Made by a program: the position numbers and the translations under genes | Notes under the pieces: generated by a model | Told to the model about the DNA's origin: nothing | Seen by the model: the letters and a program-made list of their open reading frames with translations, nothing else | The model's database searches: none | NCBI RefSeq assembly: GCF_001545075.1 | Contig: NZ_FCOB02000007.1 | Span: 1-64,000, forward strand | Direction: 5' to 3' | Source of the DNA: Caballeronia ptereochthonis | GTDB lineage: Bacteria; Pseudomonadota; Gammaproteobacteria; Burkholderiales; Burkholderiaceae | DNA: 64,000 nucleotides | Part shown: positions 8,306 through 17,238 of the stretch, one piece after another | How the letters are laid out: each line of letters begins with the position of its first letter | How positions within the stretch are numbered: the stretch's first letter is position 1

Positions 8306-9844
8306 ATGAAACTTTCGACAAAACTGCTTGTTCTCGTTGTTACGGCGCTCGTGGGCGTGGCGAGTGTCGTCGCCACGGCGCTCTATTCGCTCAATGCGTC
8401 GCTCATCGAGAGCCGCCAGAGCCAGATTGTCAATCTGTTGACAAAGGCCGAGCATCTCGTCCAGTTCTACCGGCGGCTCGAAGCCTCTGGGCAGATGACC
8501 CGGCAACAGGCGCAAGACGCCGCGAAGCAGGCGCTCAACCAGTTGAACGCCGACAAGAAAAGCTACTACTGGGTCACCGACACGGACAGCATCAACCTCG
8601 TTCATCCGAACGCGAGCCTCGTCGGCACGAAGACGAGCGGCAACCGCACGCCGGGCGGCAGCACCGATACGGAAGCGTACAAGCAAGGGCTCGCCGCCCA
8701 TCACGTCGCGCTCGTCGACGTGCTGATCCGGCGCGCGCAGGACGCGCCGCTCGAAGCGAAGCTGCAGGGCGTGGTCTCGATTCCCGAATGGGGCTGGTGG
8801 ATCGGCACCGGCTTCTTTTATGACGACATCAACGCCACCTTCTGGAAACTCGCGACGACGCTGCTCGTCATCTCGCTGGCGATCTTCGCTGCAGTCGGCG
8901 CGCTAGCGTTCGTCATGGCACGCAGCGTGCGCCACGCGCTCGGCGGCGAGCCCGCCGACGCTGCCGCATTCGCCGCACAGATTGCGGAGGGCAATCTCGA
9001 CGCCGAAGTGAAGCTCGCGTTCGCCGACCGTTCGAGCCTGCTGTTCGCGTTGAGCCAGATGAAGACGAAGCTGCGCACGCTCGTCGCCGAGATCCAGCAG
9101 TCGAGCGAATCGATCGCCGCCGGATCGGGCGAGATCGCGCAGGGCAATACGGACCTGTCGCAGCGCACTGAGGAGCAGGCTGCCGCGCTGCAGGAAACGG
9201 CCGCCAGCATGGAGCAGCTTACCTCGACGGTCAAACAGAACGCCGAAAGCGCGCGGCAGGCCAGCCACCTCGCGGAGCTCGCTTCGCAAGCGACCGGCCG
9301 TGGCGGCGAAGCGGTCGAGCAGGTCGTCAGCGCGATGCGCACCATCGCGGACGAGTCGCGGCGCATCGGCGACATCATCGGCGTGATCGAAGGCATCGCG
9401 TTCCAGACCAACATCCTCGCGTTGAATGCCGCAGTGGAAGCCGCGCGGGCCGGCGAGGAAGGCCGCGGGTTCGCGGTGGTCGCGGGCGAAGTGCGCGCGC
9501 TGGCGCAGCGCAGCGCGACGGCGGCAAGGGACATCAAGGAGCTCGTCGGTTCGTCGGTATCGAAGGTCGATGACGGCACCGGTCAGGTCGCCATCGCGGG
9601 CGAGCGGATGCGCGAGATCGTGCAATCCATCAGCCGCGTCAGCGAGATCATGGTCGAAATCGCGGCGGCCTCCGCCGAGCAGAGCACCGGCATCGAGCAG
9701 GTCAACCGGGCGGTGGCCGAAATGGACGACGTGACGCAGCAGAACGCCGCGCTCGTCGAACAGGCCGCGGCGGCGGCCGCCTCGCTCGATGAACAGGCCG
9801 AGCGCCTGCGCGACACCGTCAAGGTGTTCCGCGTCGCGGCCTGA
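8306..9844 (+). CDS. methyl-accepting chemotaxis protein, single Cache sensor
   Basis: This is a transmembrane chemoreceptor of 512 residues. A first membrane segment (about residues 7-29) is followed by a periplasmic sCache-type sensor containing [12 protein letters not shown] and [15 protein letters not shown], a second membrane segment near 180-205, a linker, and a cytoplasmic signalling rod. The signalling tip [17 protein letters not shown] begins near residue 372. The C-terminus ends VKVFRVAA without an NWETF-like CheR tether. The ATG at 8306 is preferred over a TTG twelve bases upstream. sCache_2 receptors often detect small carboxylates; the ligand here is unknown. It is a lone receptor without che genes nearby. 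Confidence 0.93.
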   Translation: MKLSTKLLVLVVTALVGVASVVATALYSLNASLIESRQSQIVNLLTKAEHLVQFYRRLEASGQMTRQQAQDAAKQALNQLNADKKSYYWVTDTDSINLVHPNASLVGTKTSGNRTPGGSTDTEAYKQGLAAHHVALVDVLIRRAQDAPLEAKLQGVVSIPEWGWWIGTGFFYDDINATFWKLATTLLVISLAIFAAVGALAFVMARSVRHALGGEPADAAAFAAQIAEGNLDAEVKLAFADRSSLLFALSQMKTKLRTLVAEIQQSSESIAAGSGEIAQGNTDLSQRTEEQAAALQETAASMEQLTSTVKQNAESARQASHLAELASQATGRGGEAVEQVVSAMRTIADESRRIGDIIGVIEGIAFQTNILALNAAVEAARAGEEGRGFAVVAGEVRALAQRSATAARDIKELVGSSVSKVDDGTGQVAIAGERMREIVQSISRVSEIMVEIAAASAEQSTGIEQVNRAVAEMDDVTQQNAALVEQAAAAAASLDEQAERLRDTVKVFRVAA

Positions 9845-10047
9845 CAGCACGTTACGTCGCCAGAACGATGACGAGTTTGGTTAAGTAGCCGGCCGGATTC
9901 TCGAGATAGCAAGGAGCGTCGAACAGAAACATGGAGCAGCGGAACGCGATTCCTGTTTCCGGCCCACATTGATTCACTCTGCCATTAGCGATATCCTTAA
10001 TTCGTTCGTGGTCGTCGAATGCTGCTCAACCCGGAGGCAACCGTTTC

Positions 10048-10518
10048 GTGAAGCGAGCGTGGGCTTTCTCTTGCATCCTCGCCTTGAACGCGATCCTCGG
10101 CGGATGCGGCAAGGACGGATCGCAAAACGCTGCTCAGGAATCGGGCGCATCGGCGAGCCAGGCGCCCGTTCAACTCGGGCAGTCCGCGAGCGGCACGGCC
10201 GCCGCATCGGGCGCACAGGAGCGGAGCGCGCCGGCCGCCGTCACTAAGGCGCAGTTGCCGGGAGAAGCAACCGAAACACTGCGTCTGATCAAAGCGGGCG
10301 GCCCGTTCCCTTTTGGCGAGGACGGTGTCTTGTTCCGCAACAGCGCGGCATTGCTGCCGCAGCATCCGCGCGGCTACTACCATGCATACACAGTGCGCAC
10401 GCCCGGCTCGGCGGATCGCGGGCAGCGACGGATCGTATGTGGTGGACCGCGCAGGCAGATCAGCGACTGCTATTACACCGACGATTACTATGCCAGCTTC
10501 AAACGCATCGCAGAATAA
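10048..10518 (+). CDS. secreted/lipoprotein guanyl-specific ribonuclease (barnase/N1-T1 type)
   Basis: This is a 156-residue protein starting with GTG behind CCGGAGG. A hydrophobic signal with lipobox ILGGC (Cys at residue 20) is followed by an Ala/Ser/Gln-rich linker. The C-terminal domain has microbial RNase hallmarks: LRLIKAGGPFPF, RGYYHAYTVRTPG containing the catalytic-type Glu/Tyr-His region, RGQRRIVCGG, and CYYTDDYYASF. These match the barnase/RNase Sa-like fold. I saw no barstar-type inhibitor gene beside it. Lipid anchoring would keep it outside the cytoplasm, which could remove the need for an immunity protein. It may scavenge RNA or act in competition (inference). Confidence 0.85.
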   Translation: MKRAWAFSCILALNAILGGCGKDGSQNAAQESGASASQAPVQLGQSASGTAAASGAQERSAPAAVTKAQLPGEATETLRLIKAGGPFPFGEDGVLFRNSAALLPQHPRGYYHAYTVRTPGSADRGQRRIVCGGPRRQISDCYYTDDYYASFKRIAE

Positions 10519-11079
10519 CTTGAGCCAATGATAAAAGCCACGGGCTCCTACCAGGGAGACGCCGTGGTGTGTTGTGTTTTCAGAGACTGTGCCGCGATGA
10601 CATCAGTGGCCGAGGTAACGGGGCTGCTTCTTCACACTCGTATTCGATCGACCCGCGACAGACCGTGTCTTCCTCGGCGTGGGGGCTTGCGACAAGAAGG
10701 TGCACCGAAGCTTGAACTGATGGTTCAGCCAGCTATCCAGTATTAGCGCCGATCGCGGCGAATCGGTTATAGCCGCTCCGGCGACATCGTAGGCAAGAGG
10801 CCGTGCCATCTTACGTTTCTGCTTCTGGGAAGACCGAAATGCGTCAGTCGCTTCCGGCTTACGTCAATCGCACGCCAGATGCGCTATCCACGTCCTATAG
10901 TTGTTCGACGCGCTTCAAAGAGGAACGAGAGGCGACAGCGCCTGAAACCTCCATGCAGCGGGGTGTTTTGACGTGGCGCCCGCAATTTGCGCGCGCCGGT
11001 GAGGCCATTCCAGCGATGCGGTACCGGCGTCTTGGCTCGCCATCAAGACGTTGGCCTCACGATGAGGGAGGGAAACCAA
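10519..11079. other. intergenic stretch, no gene recognised
   Basis: About 560 bases lie between the RNase and the serine hydrolase. Several short frames exist on both strands, but none has a convincing start site, signal or known motif. In particular, no barstar-like sequence is present downstream of the RNase gene. Confidence 0.5.
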
Positions 11080-12333
11080 ATGGCAGCTTCCCGCTTTGTT
11101 ATGTACATGGCGCATGTTCTCTCTCGTCGGATATATGCGGTTGCACTGGCCGCTGGACTAGGCATGACCCTGCACGGTTGCGGCGGTAATGACACGCTCT
11201 CATCGAGCGAGCCTGCGTTTGCCACCGCAGCTCGCCCCCAGATCAATACATTGCTCGCAGACACGATGACATCGGGCGCCGTCGTGTATGTGCAATCGCC
11301 AAACGGCGACTGGCTCGAATCGTTCGGAACGGCAGTGAGAGGCACGAATACACCGATTCCGACGACCGCTCACTTTCGGGTCGGCAGCGTGACGAAGACC
11401 TGGACTGGCACGGTGATCCTGCAACTCGTGCAGGAAGGAAAGCTGGGGCTGAGCGACCCCGTCAGCAAGTACATTGCGAACGTGCCTAACGGCGACAAGA
11501 TCACGATCGAGCAGTTGCTGGCGATGCGCAGTGGCCTCTACAACTACTCAACCAGCCTCGCGTTCAATCAGACTCTCGACGCGGAGCCGAACAAGGTGTG
11601 GACCGTCGGAGAACTGCTCGACATCGGGTTCAGCCAGCCGGTGTATTTCGCGCCCGGTGCCGATTTTCGCTATTCGAACACGAACACGGTGTTGCTTGGA
11701 CTCATCATTGAGCAGCTAACCGGCATGAGCGCCGCGGACGCAATGAAGGCGCGTCTTTTTGCGCCGCTCGGTTTGACCGATACGCTTCTTCCGCCGCAGG
11801 ACGATACATCGCTGACCGCTCCGGCGCCGCATGGCTATCAGTGGGGAACCAATGCGGAGACGGCCGACAGCGAGGCGTTATCCCCTGAACGTCAGGCGGC
11901 CGCGAAGAACGGGACGCTGCAACCCACCGATGTAACGTCCGTGAGCACATCCTGGGCCTGGACCGCCGGCTCAGGCATTTCGACCGTGACGCAACTGGCG
12001 GCATACGTACAGCGGATGGTGGGCGGCGGCTACCTGAACGCCGATCTCCAGGCACAACGGCTCGCGAGCTGCAAGTCGGTCCAGCCGTCGGACCCGATGG
12101 CCGCCAGTTACTGCCTCGGCCTTGCCAAGTTCGGCACGTTTTACGGCCACACCGGCGAGATACCAGGATTCAATACGTTCATGGGCTACGATCCGGCGAC
12201 GAAAACGACGATCGTCACGTGGGCAACGACGGCTGCGGCGCCCGATGGCCGCGCGCCCGCGAACGTCATCGCGCAAATCCTTATGGGAGAACTCAGCAAG
12301 GCATCAGAGGTACCGAGCGAGGGACGGCCCTAG
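11080..12333 (+). CDS. serine hydrolase lipoprotein, class C beta-lactamase/DD-peptidase fold
   Basis: This is a 417-residue predicted lipoprotein (GMTLHGCGG lipobox after a hydrophobic segment) with a penicillin-recognising serine hydrolase domain. The three active-site elements are visible: SVTK (nucleophile Ser and Lys), YSN within FRYSNTNT, and HTG within YGHTGEIPGF replacing the KTG triad. The start at 11080 has GGGAGG upstream. Such proteins include D-Ala-D-Ala carboxypeptidases, esterases and EstB-like enzymes; true beta-lactamase activity cannot be inferred. The protein should act in the periplasm. Confidence 0.88.
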   Translation: MAASRFVMYMAHVLSRRIYAVALAAGLGMTLHGCGGNDTLSSSEPAFATAARPQINTLLADTMTSGAVVYVQSPNGDWLESFGTAVRGTNTPIPTTAHFRVGSVTKTWTGTVILQLVQEGKLGLSDPVSKYIANVPNGDKITIEQLLAMRSGLYNYSTSLAFNQTLDAEPNKVWTVGELLDIGFSQPVYFAPGADFRYSNTNTVLLGLIIEQLTGMSAADAMKARLFAPLGLTDTLLPPQDDTSLTAPAPHGYQWGTNAETADSEALSPERQAAAKNGTLQPTDVTSVSTSWAWTAGSGISTVTQLAAYVQRMVGGGYLNADLQAQRLASCKSVQPSDPMAASYCLGLAKFGTFYGHTGEIPGFNTFMGYDPATKTTIVTWATTAAAPDGRAPANVIAQILMGELSKASEVPSEGRP

Positions 12334-12988
12334 CTGTTCCGAGGGCCCGCACCAGGGCATCGCAAGAGGAAAGTGACATGACCCTGTTCGGCCCGTGTTG
12401 GCGTCGTCGCCGCTTTCGCGTGGCACGAAGATGCGCTTTCTGTACAACGAGCGCTTGATCGCGGCCGTCGGCTCAGCGAGCCGCCGTCAGAGACAGAGCG
12501 TGCTCGCGGGGCCACGGCACCTCGTGCCGCGGCCGCCCCGCGGGGACGCCATCACCGCTCAGGTTTGGCGGACTGCCCGGCACAAAGCCGGGACTCACTC
12601 ACCCATTACGGGCGCTTCGCTTGAAGAAAGAAGAGCAGTTATCCGACTTGCTTGTCGGCACTGTCATGCCCTTGACGACCAGGTTTCCTGTTCACTTTCG
12701 CTAGACGTGCCTCCCTCGAAGTTTGCCAACGCTTCCTCGCCCCTGCGAGTACCGAACTCGCCTGGTCGATTACGCGTCGAAACGGTAACGAATGGTTCTT
12801 GACGGACTGAGTCATCGCATTTCCCTGAATGCCTTGTATGCGACGCATCGTCGTTTTGCGCGACCACGATAAGTCGCACAACCGGCGTCGCATTGCCTTT
12901 AACGAGATCGAATTTAGTAACGGCGGAATGGAGAGTCAATAAACCCGCCGAAATATATGGCGCCGCCCCACATAAACGCGCTTTTATG
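12334..12988. other. 655-base region without a recognisable gene
   Basis: Open frames are present on both strands, but codon use is less biased than in neighbouring genes and no domain is recognised. A short hairpin (CCCGGC-ACAAA-GCCGGG, 12576-12592) has no T tract. The region may be decayed sequence between the serine hydrolase and the small-heat-shock island. Confidence 0.45.
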
Positions 12989-13372
12989 TCACTGCAGCGG
13001 CGGGACCGCGCCGAACTTTTCCGCGAGCATCCTCTCGTAGACGCCGAAGTGCAAGTCGACCTCTTCCTGCGCTACGGTCTGCACAAAGATATTGACCTTA
13101 TCGGGCGGCAGTCCCATGACCGTTGCCACGGCAGCTTCGAGTTGTGGTGCGCAAATCCGGTCTTCGGGTAACGTCGAGCCGACAGTGATGTCATAGATCT
13201 TCTCTTCACGCAGGACGATGTCAACAATGCGCGCTCGAGCGCTCATATTGTTGTCGACGGCAAGCCGCGTCACTTCGGCGAGCTGGTGCATGACTTCAGT
13301 CGGAAAGCCCTTAACCGAGCGGAGTCTAATGCGGTGTTTGCCATGCGTGCGCCAATCTGTATCGAATTCCAC
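12989..13372 (-). CDS. conserved-looking hypothetical protein, 127 residues
   Basis: This is a soluble, charged 127-residue protein starting with GTG, six bases after GGGAGG, which supports it being a real gene. I do not recognise a domain. The sequence is rich in alternating hydrophobic/acidic stretches (VDIVLREEKIYD, DKVNIFVQTVAQEEVDL) and has no signal peptide or membrane segment. It is divergent from the Hsp20 pair across a 242-base gap that contains a heat-shock-like promoter, so it may belong to a stress island; this is positional inference only. Confidence 0.6.
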   Translation of the reverse strand: MEFDTDWRTHGKHRIRLRSVKGFPTEVMHQLAEVTRLAVDNNMSARARIVDIVLREEKIYDITVGSTLPEDRICAPQLEAAVATVMGLPPDKVNIFVQTVAQEEVDLHFGVYERMLAEKFGAVPPLQ

Positions 13373-13455
13373 GATGTCCTCCCAGTCACTACAGGTGCGC
13401 GAATGGTATGGGCGAGGCGGCTGTTTTCAAGTCCCCGAACTGAGCGCAATAGGCT

Positions 13456-13483
13456 CTTGAAAAGCATCGTTAGATTCCTATAT
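13456..13483 (+). promoter_or_regulatory. sigma-32-like heat shock promoter
   Basis: CTTGAAA (13456-13462) matches the sigma-32 -35 element exactly. TCCTATAT (13476-13483) resembles CCCCATNT at six of eight positions with 13 bases between. It is followed by the palindrome GCCTTG-T-CAAGGC (13487-13499) about 115 bases before the first Hsp20 ATG. The location ahead of two hsp20 genes supports the call. Confidence 0.55.
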
Positions 13484-13614
13484 TAGGCCTTGTCAAGGCA
13501 GCAGCTCGCAATCGCGCGCGCTGCGTATTTCAACTTGTTTTTTCCGCGGCAGTGGGGCGGCTCGGCTGAAGCGCGTATGCAGCTTCCCCTTTCCGCCGCG
13601 AGAGGAGAGCGAAA

Positions 13615-14055
13615 ATGAGTGATGCTTTCATTGGACCCGACCTCTTCAGTGAACTGGACCGGCTGCAACAGCAGATGTCCAGTTTGTTCGGCGGGCTCCC
13701 TACGAGTCTACGTTCGACACGCGTCGGCACTTTCCCGCAGATCAACATCGGGTCGACTGAGGATACGGTCGAAATCGTGGCGTTCGCCCCTGGTCTGGAC
13801 ACGGGCAAGCTGGACGTGTCGGTCGACAAGGGCTTGCTTACCATTGCAGGAGAAAGAACGACGGGCCATGAGCAATTGCCCGAGGGCGCTCGGCAATACG
13901 CGCAAGAGCGTTTCAACGGCACTTTCCGTCGGGTGATCGAGCTGCCTCAGCAGGCGGACCCCGACAAAGTGCAGGCCCGGTACGTCGACGGGTGCATTCT
14001 GATTTCGGTCGGGAAGCGTGAGACTTCCAAGCCACGTTCGATCACTGTGCAATGA
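13615..14055 (+). CDS. Hsp20/alpha-crystallin small heat shock protein
   Basis: This is an ATP-independent holdase chaperone of 146 residues. An N-terminal amphipathic part (ELDRLQQQMSSLFG) precedes an alpha-crystallin domain containing FPQINIGSTEDTVEIVAFAPG, the GLLTIAGERT strand and ERFNGTFRRVIELPQ. The C-terminal tail is short and lacks a clear IXI motif. GAGAGGAGAGCGAAA precedes the ATG. The second Hsp20 gene starts 9 bases downstream, so the two are co-transcribed, probably from the heat-shock-like promoter upstream. Confidence 0.93.
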   Translation: MSDAFIGPDLFSELDRLQQQMSSLFGGLPTSLRSTRVGTFPQINIGSTEDTVEIVAFAPGLDTGKLDVSVDKGLLTIAGERTTGHEQLPEGARQYAQERFNGTFRRVIELPQQADPDKVQARYVDGCILISVGKRETSKPRSITVQ

Positions 14056-14064
14056 GGTGACATC

Positions 14065-14472
14065 ATGAGTGACAACACGCAAATCGCCGAACGCGACCAG
14101 GGCGCTGTGACTCGTCAGGAGGGCACTGAGGCACGTCGCCGGGCTACATTGACGCCGAGCGTCGACATCATTGAAGATGTTCACAAGGTTACGCTTTGGG
14201 CCGACTTGCCCGGCGTTTCCAGAGACAAGCTCGAGGTCAAGGTCCATGACGGCAGCCTGACCATCGACGCCGAATCGGTAGTCCCGGTGCCAGCGAACCT
14301 GCAGCTTGTGCACACCGAAGTTCGCGCGCCTTACTTCTCTCGCACCTTTACGGTAAGCGAGGATTTCGACACTTCCAAAGTCGAGGCGTCGTTGAAAGAC
14401 GGTGTGCTGACACTAACCATACCGCGTCGGGAAGAAGCCAAGCCACGGCGCATTGAGGTTTCAGTTGGCTAA
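14065..14472 (+). CDS. Hsp20/alpha-crystallin small heat shock protein (second copy)
   Basis: This is a 135-residue small heat shock protein, diverged from the first one. The alpha-crystallin domain shows LTPSVDIIEDVHKVTLWADL, PGVSRDKLEVKV, SLTIDAES, the FSRTFTVSEDFDTSKVEA strand pair and DGVLTLTIPRRE. A GAGGTGA site sits before the ATG. Paired Hsp20 proteins of this sort often form mixed oligomers (family knowledge). A strong hairpin directly after the stop ends the transcript. Confidence 0.93.
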   Translation: MSDNTQIAERDQGAVTRQEGTEARRRATLTPSVDIIEDVHKVTLWADLPGVSRDKLEVKVHDGSLTIDAESVVPVPANLQLVHTEVRAPYFSRTFTVSEDFDTSKVEASLKDGVLTLTIPRREEAKPRRIEVSVG

Positions 14473-14480
14473 TCGCATGA

Positions 14481-14511
14481 GGAGCAGCGAGGACGCGCGC
14501 CTCGCTGCTCC
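14481..14511 (+). terminator. strong hairpin after the hsp20 pair
   Basis: There is a perfect 12-base-pair stem (GGAGCAGCGAGG with CCTCGCTGCTCC) and a 7-base loop, nine bases after the Hsp20 stop. It has no T tract, as is common in GC-rich genomes. It may also act on the convergent histidine kinase gene. Confidence 0.7.
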
Positions 14512-14633
14512 AGGCGAGAACTCAGTGGCGGTTACCACCGCGGTCTTGCACATCTCGCCCGGATAGCGTCCGTACATCTGAACCGACCGAACGTGGCCGC
14601 CAAATAAGTCGACTGACAATCCGCAGGTGCGTC

Positions 14634-16997
14634 TTATCGCGAAAAGCTCAGGTCCAGGGCCTTCATCAGTTCCGCGAGGCTATACGGCTTGCGCAACGCC
14701 TGCCAGGGAAACCCCTGCGCCATGTCTGAGAGAACCACATCTCCAGAAGCGAAGATGATGCGCGTTTTTCCATATGCCTCGATTACCCGCCGGGCTAGTT
14801 CGGTACCCGGCATATCGGGAAGGCGAAGATCCGTCAGCAGAACATCGAAAGAGCCATCGTTTAAAGCGCGAAGCGCTTCCGTCGCGTTCGCCGCTCGGAC
14901 GACTTGATAACCGAGCACTGAAAGGAGCTCGCTAACCGCTTCGCGGGACGGGTCGTCGTCTTCGACCACAAGCACGCGCTTGGCCGATCTATCCGGCGCG
15001 CTCGTCGCTTGCGGCTGGTTGGCGTCCGGGGACATTGGGAGCGCCGGCCCATCAAAGCCGAGCACGCGGCGAATTTTGAACGCGAGCTCCTCACGGCTGT
15101 ACGGCTTGCTGAGCAACTGCACGCCTGGATCGAGCCGTCCGCCATGGACGATCGCGTTCTGTGTGTAGCCGGACGTGAAGAGGACGTGGATATGCGGTTG
15201 AATCTGTACGGCCCGGCGGGCCATCTCGGGACTCTTGAGCGAGCCGGGCATGACGACGTCCGTAAAGAGAAGATCGATGTGGACGCCGCTGCTCAACACA
15301 GCGAGCGCCTGTTCGGCGTTATCCGCCTTGAGCACGCTATAACCGAGCTCGGCCAGCATCTCGATCACGGTCGCTTGCACCTTCTTGTCGTCCTCGACGA
15401 CGAGCACGGTCTCACTGCCTCCCGTCATTGGAGAGTTCCATCGAGGCGCCGGTTCATACGCATCCGCCAAGGATCGCGGCAGGTAAATGCGCACCGTGGT
15501 GCCGTGTCCCACTTCGCTGTAGATTCGAATATGACCGCCGCTCTGTTTCACGAAACCGTAGGCCATGCTCAGCCCAAGTCCAGTCCCTTCGCCTTCGGCT
15601 TTGGTCGTAAAGAACGGTTCGAACGCTCGTTCGATGACTTCGGGGGACATGCCGGTCCCGGTATCCGTCACGCCGAGCATCACATACTGGCCGGGTGGTA
15701 CGTCCGATAGCGAGCGCACGTAACTGTCATCGAGCATGGCGTTGGCGATTTCCAACGTGAGCTTTCCGCCATCGGGCATGGCATCTCGCGCGTTGATGGC
15801 CAGGTTCAGGACGACGTTTTCCAGTTGATGGGTATCGACGAATGCGTTCCACAAACCGCCTGAGACGACCGTCTCAACCTTGACGGTCTCGCCAAGCGCG
15901 CGACGCAGCAACTCGTCCATGTCACGGACCATGGCGGCGAGATTTACAGCGACGGGTTGAAGCGCTTGCCGCCGGCCGAAGGCGAGCAACTGAGCGGAGA
16001 GCTTGGCGCCGCGCTCCACCGCGTCGATGGCGTTGGACACGCGCTCCATCATCCACTCGTCCCGCGGACACCGGCTTTGGAGCAATTCCAGGTTGCCTCG
16101 GAGAACCTGCAGGACATTATTGAAATCGTGCGCCACGCCGCCGGTCAGCTTGCCAATCGCCTCCATCTTCTGAGATCGAAAGAGTTCAGCTCGGGTCTGT
16201 TCGAGAAGTTGCTCTGCCTCGCGCTTTTCGGTGACATCGCGGGTAATTTTGGCGAAGCCAATGAGCTCCCCCGATTCGTCGCGTATCGCATCGACGATGA
16301 CATGCGCCCAAAAGCGGGTGCCGTCGCGCCGCACGCGCCATCCCTCGGATTCGAAGCGTCCCGCGTGCGCGGCCGTATCCAATGCACGTTCGGGCAGTCC
16401 GGCCGCGGCATCTTCCGGCGTGTAGAAGCGAGAAAAGTGCGACCCTATGATTTCTTCAGCGGTATAGCCCTTGATGCGTCGGGCACCGTTGTTCCAGTTC
16501 GTCACACGGCCTTGAGGCGAAAGCATGAAGATCGAATAGTCTGTCACGCCTTCGACGAGTAGACGAAACCGGCGCTCGCTCTCGATCACGGCGTCATGAG
16601 CCTTTCGCTTATCGCTTTCGTCCCTGACGACCTTCACGAAGCCTCGGGGGAGGCCGTCGCTTCCTGGAAGCGCGCTCGTAACGACGCTCGCCCAGAAGAC
16701 TGAGCCGTCCTTGCGCTTTCGCCACCCTTCAGTTACGTAGCTGCCCCGCTTGCTCGCTTCATCCAGCTCGATTTCGAGGGTATGGCGATCCGGCTCACCG
16801 TCCGAAAAGAAGACGCGGTAGTGACGACCCACGATTTCGTCGGGGGCATATCCGTAGATGGCCGTCCCTCCGGCGTTCCAGCTCGACACGAATCCAGCCG
16901 GGGTTAGGGAAAAAATGGCGAGATCGGCTGTGGAGTCGCTCCAGGCCTTTGCCCACTCGGCGGAGAGTCCGCTGTCCTTTTTTTCGCTGCTCGGCAT
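14634..16997 (-). CDS. hybrid sensor histidine kinase: PAS-PAS-HisKA-HATPase-REC-REC
   Basis: This is a 787-residue soluble hybrid kinase. Two PAS domains (about residues 20-135 and 140-265, each with the W.RRKDG/RRDGTRFWA core and PAC segment) precede the dimerisation helix with phospho-acceptor His290 in GGVAHDFNNV. The ATPase domain follows (NLAINARDAMPDGG, GTGMSPEVIERAFEPFF, GTGLGLSM). Two receivers follow with phospho-acceptors Asp580 (FTDVVMPG) and Asp723 (LTDLRLPDMPG), each ending in a KPYS switch Lys. There is no membrane segment, so sensing is cytoplasmic (redox, light or small ligand through PAS). No output regulator gene lies beside it. Confidence 0.94.
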   Translation of the reverse strand: MPSSEKKDSGLSAEWAKAWSDSTADLAIFSLTPAGFVSSWNAGGTAIYGYAPDEIVGRHYRVFFSDGEPDRHTLEIELDEASKRGSYVTEGWRKRKDGSVFWASVVTSALPGSDGLPRGFVKVVRDESDKRKAHDAVIESERRFRLLVEGVTDYSIFMLSPQGRVTNWNNGARRIKGYTAEEIIGSHFSRFYTPEDAAAGLPERALDTAAHAGRFESEGWRVRRDGTRFWAHVIVDAIRDESGELIGFAKITRDVTEKREAEQLLEQTRAELFRSQKMEAIGKLTGGVAHDFNNVLQVLRGNLELLQSRCPRDEWMMERVSNAIDAVERGAKLSAQLLAFGRRQALQPVAVNLAAMVRDMDELLRRALGETVKVETVVSGGLWNAFVDTHQLENVVLNLAINARDAMPDGGKLTLEIANAMLDDSYVRSLSDVPPGQYVMLGVTDTGTGMSPEVIERAFEPFFTTKAEGEGTGLGLSMAYGFVKQSGGHIRIYSEVGHGTTVRIYLPRSLADAYEPAPRWNSPMTGGSETVLVVEDDKKVQATVIEMLAELGYSVLKADNAEQALAVLSSGVHIDLLFTDVVMPGSLKSPEMARRAVQIQPHIHVLFTSGYTQNAIVHGGRLDPGVQLLSKPYSREELAFKIRRVLGFDGPALPMSPDANQPQATSAPDRSAKRVLVVEDDDPSREAVSELLSVLGYQVVRAANATEALRALNDGSFDVLLTDLRLPDMPGTELARRVIEAYGKTRIIFASGDVVLSDMAQGFPWQALRKPYSLAELMKALDLSFSR

Positions 16998-17238
16998 GGG
17001 AAATCATCCGTTTGGTCCGCACGCAAACCGATATTGGAGCGTTTATCCGCGATTATGCTGACTTTTAATTCTAGCGGCATTACGCGTTACCGTCGGCGGT
17101 CTGTTGCTGCGGTTGCGAACGAAACCTTGCAGGCGCATCGGCGATCGAAGGTGCGACGAATTTTGCTAGCGGATGACGAGCCGGCTCTCGTCGACGCCTC
17201 GGTGCAATTCTGCGAGACGCTCGTCGTGCCCGTTCCCG

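Noticed and set aside
10528-10746. Small frame after the RNase considered as a barstar-type inhibitor
   Set aside because: It has no barstar motif, no good ribosome site, and a Cys/Arg-rich content unlike a real protein.
12576-12592. Hairpin CCCGGC-ACAAA-GCCGGG as a terminator
   Set aside because: The stem is short, has no T tract, and lies about 240 bases from the nearest stop codon.
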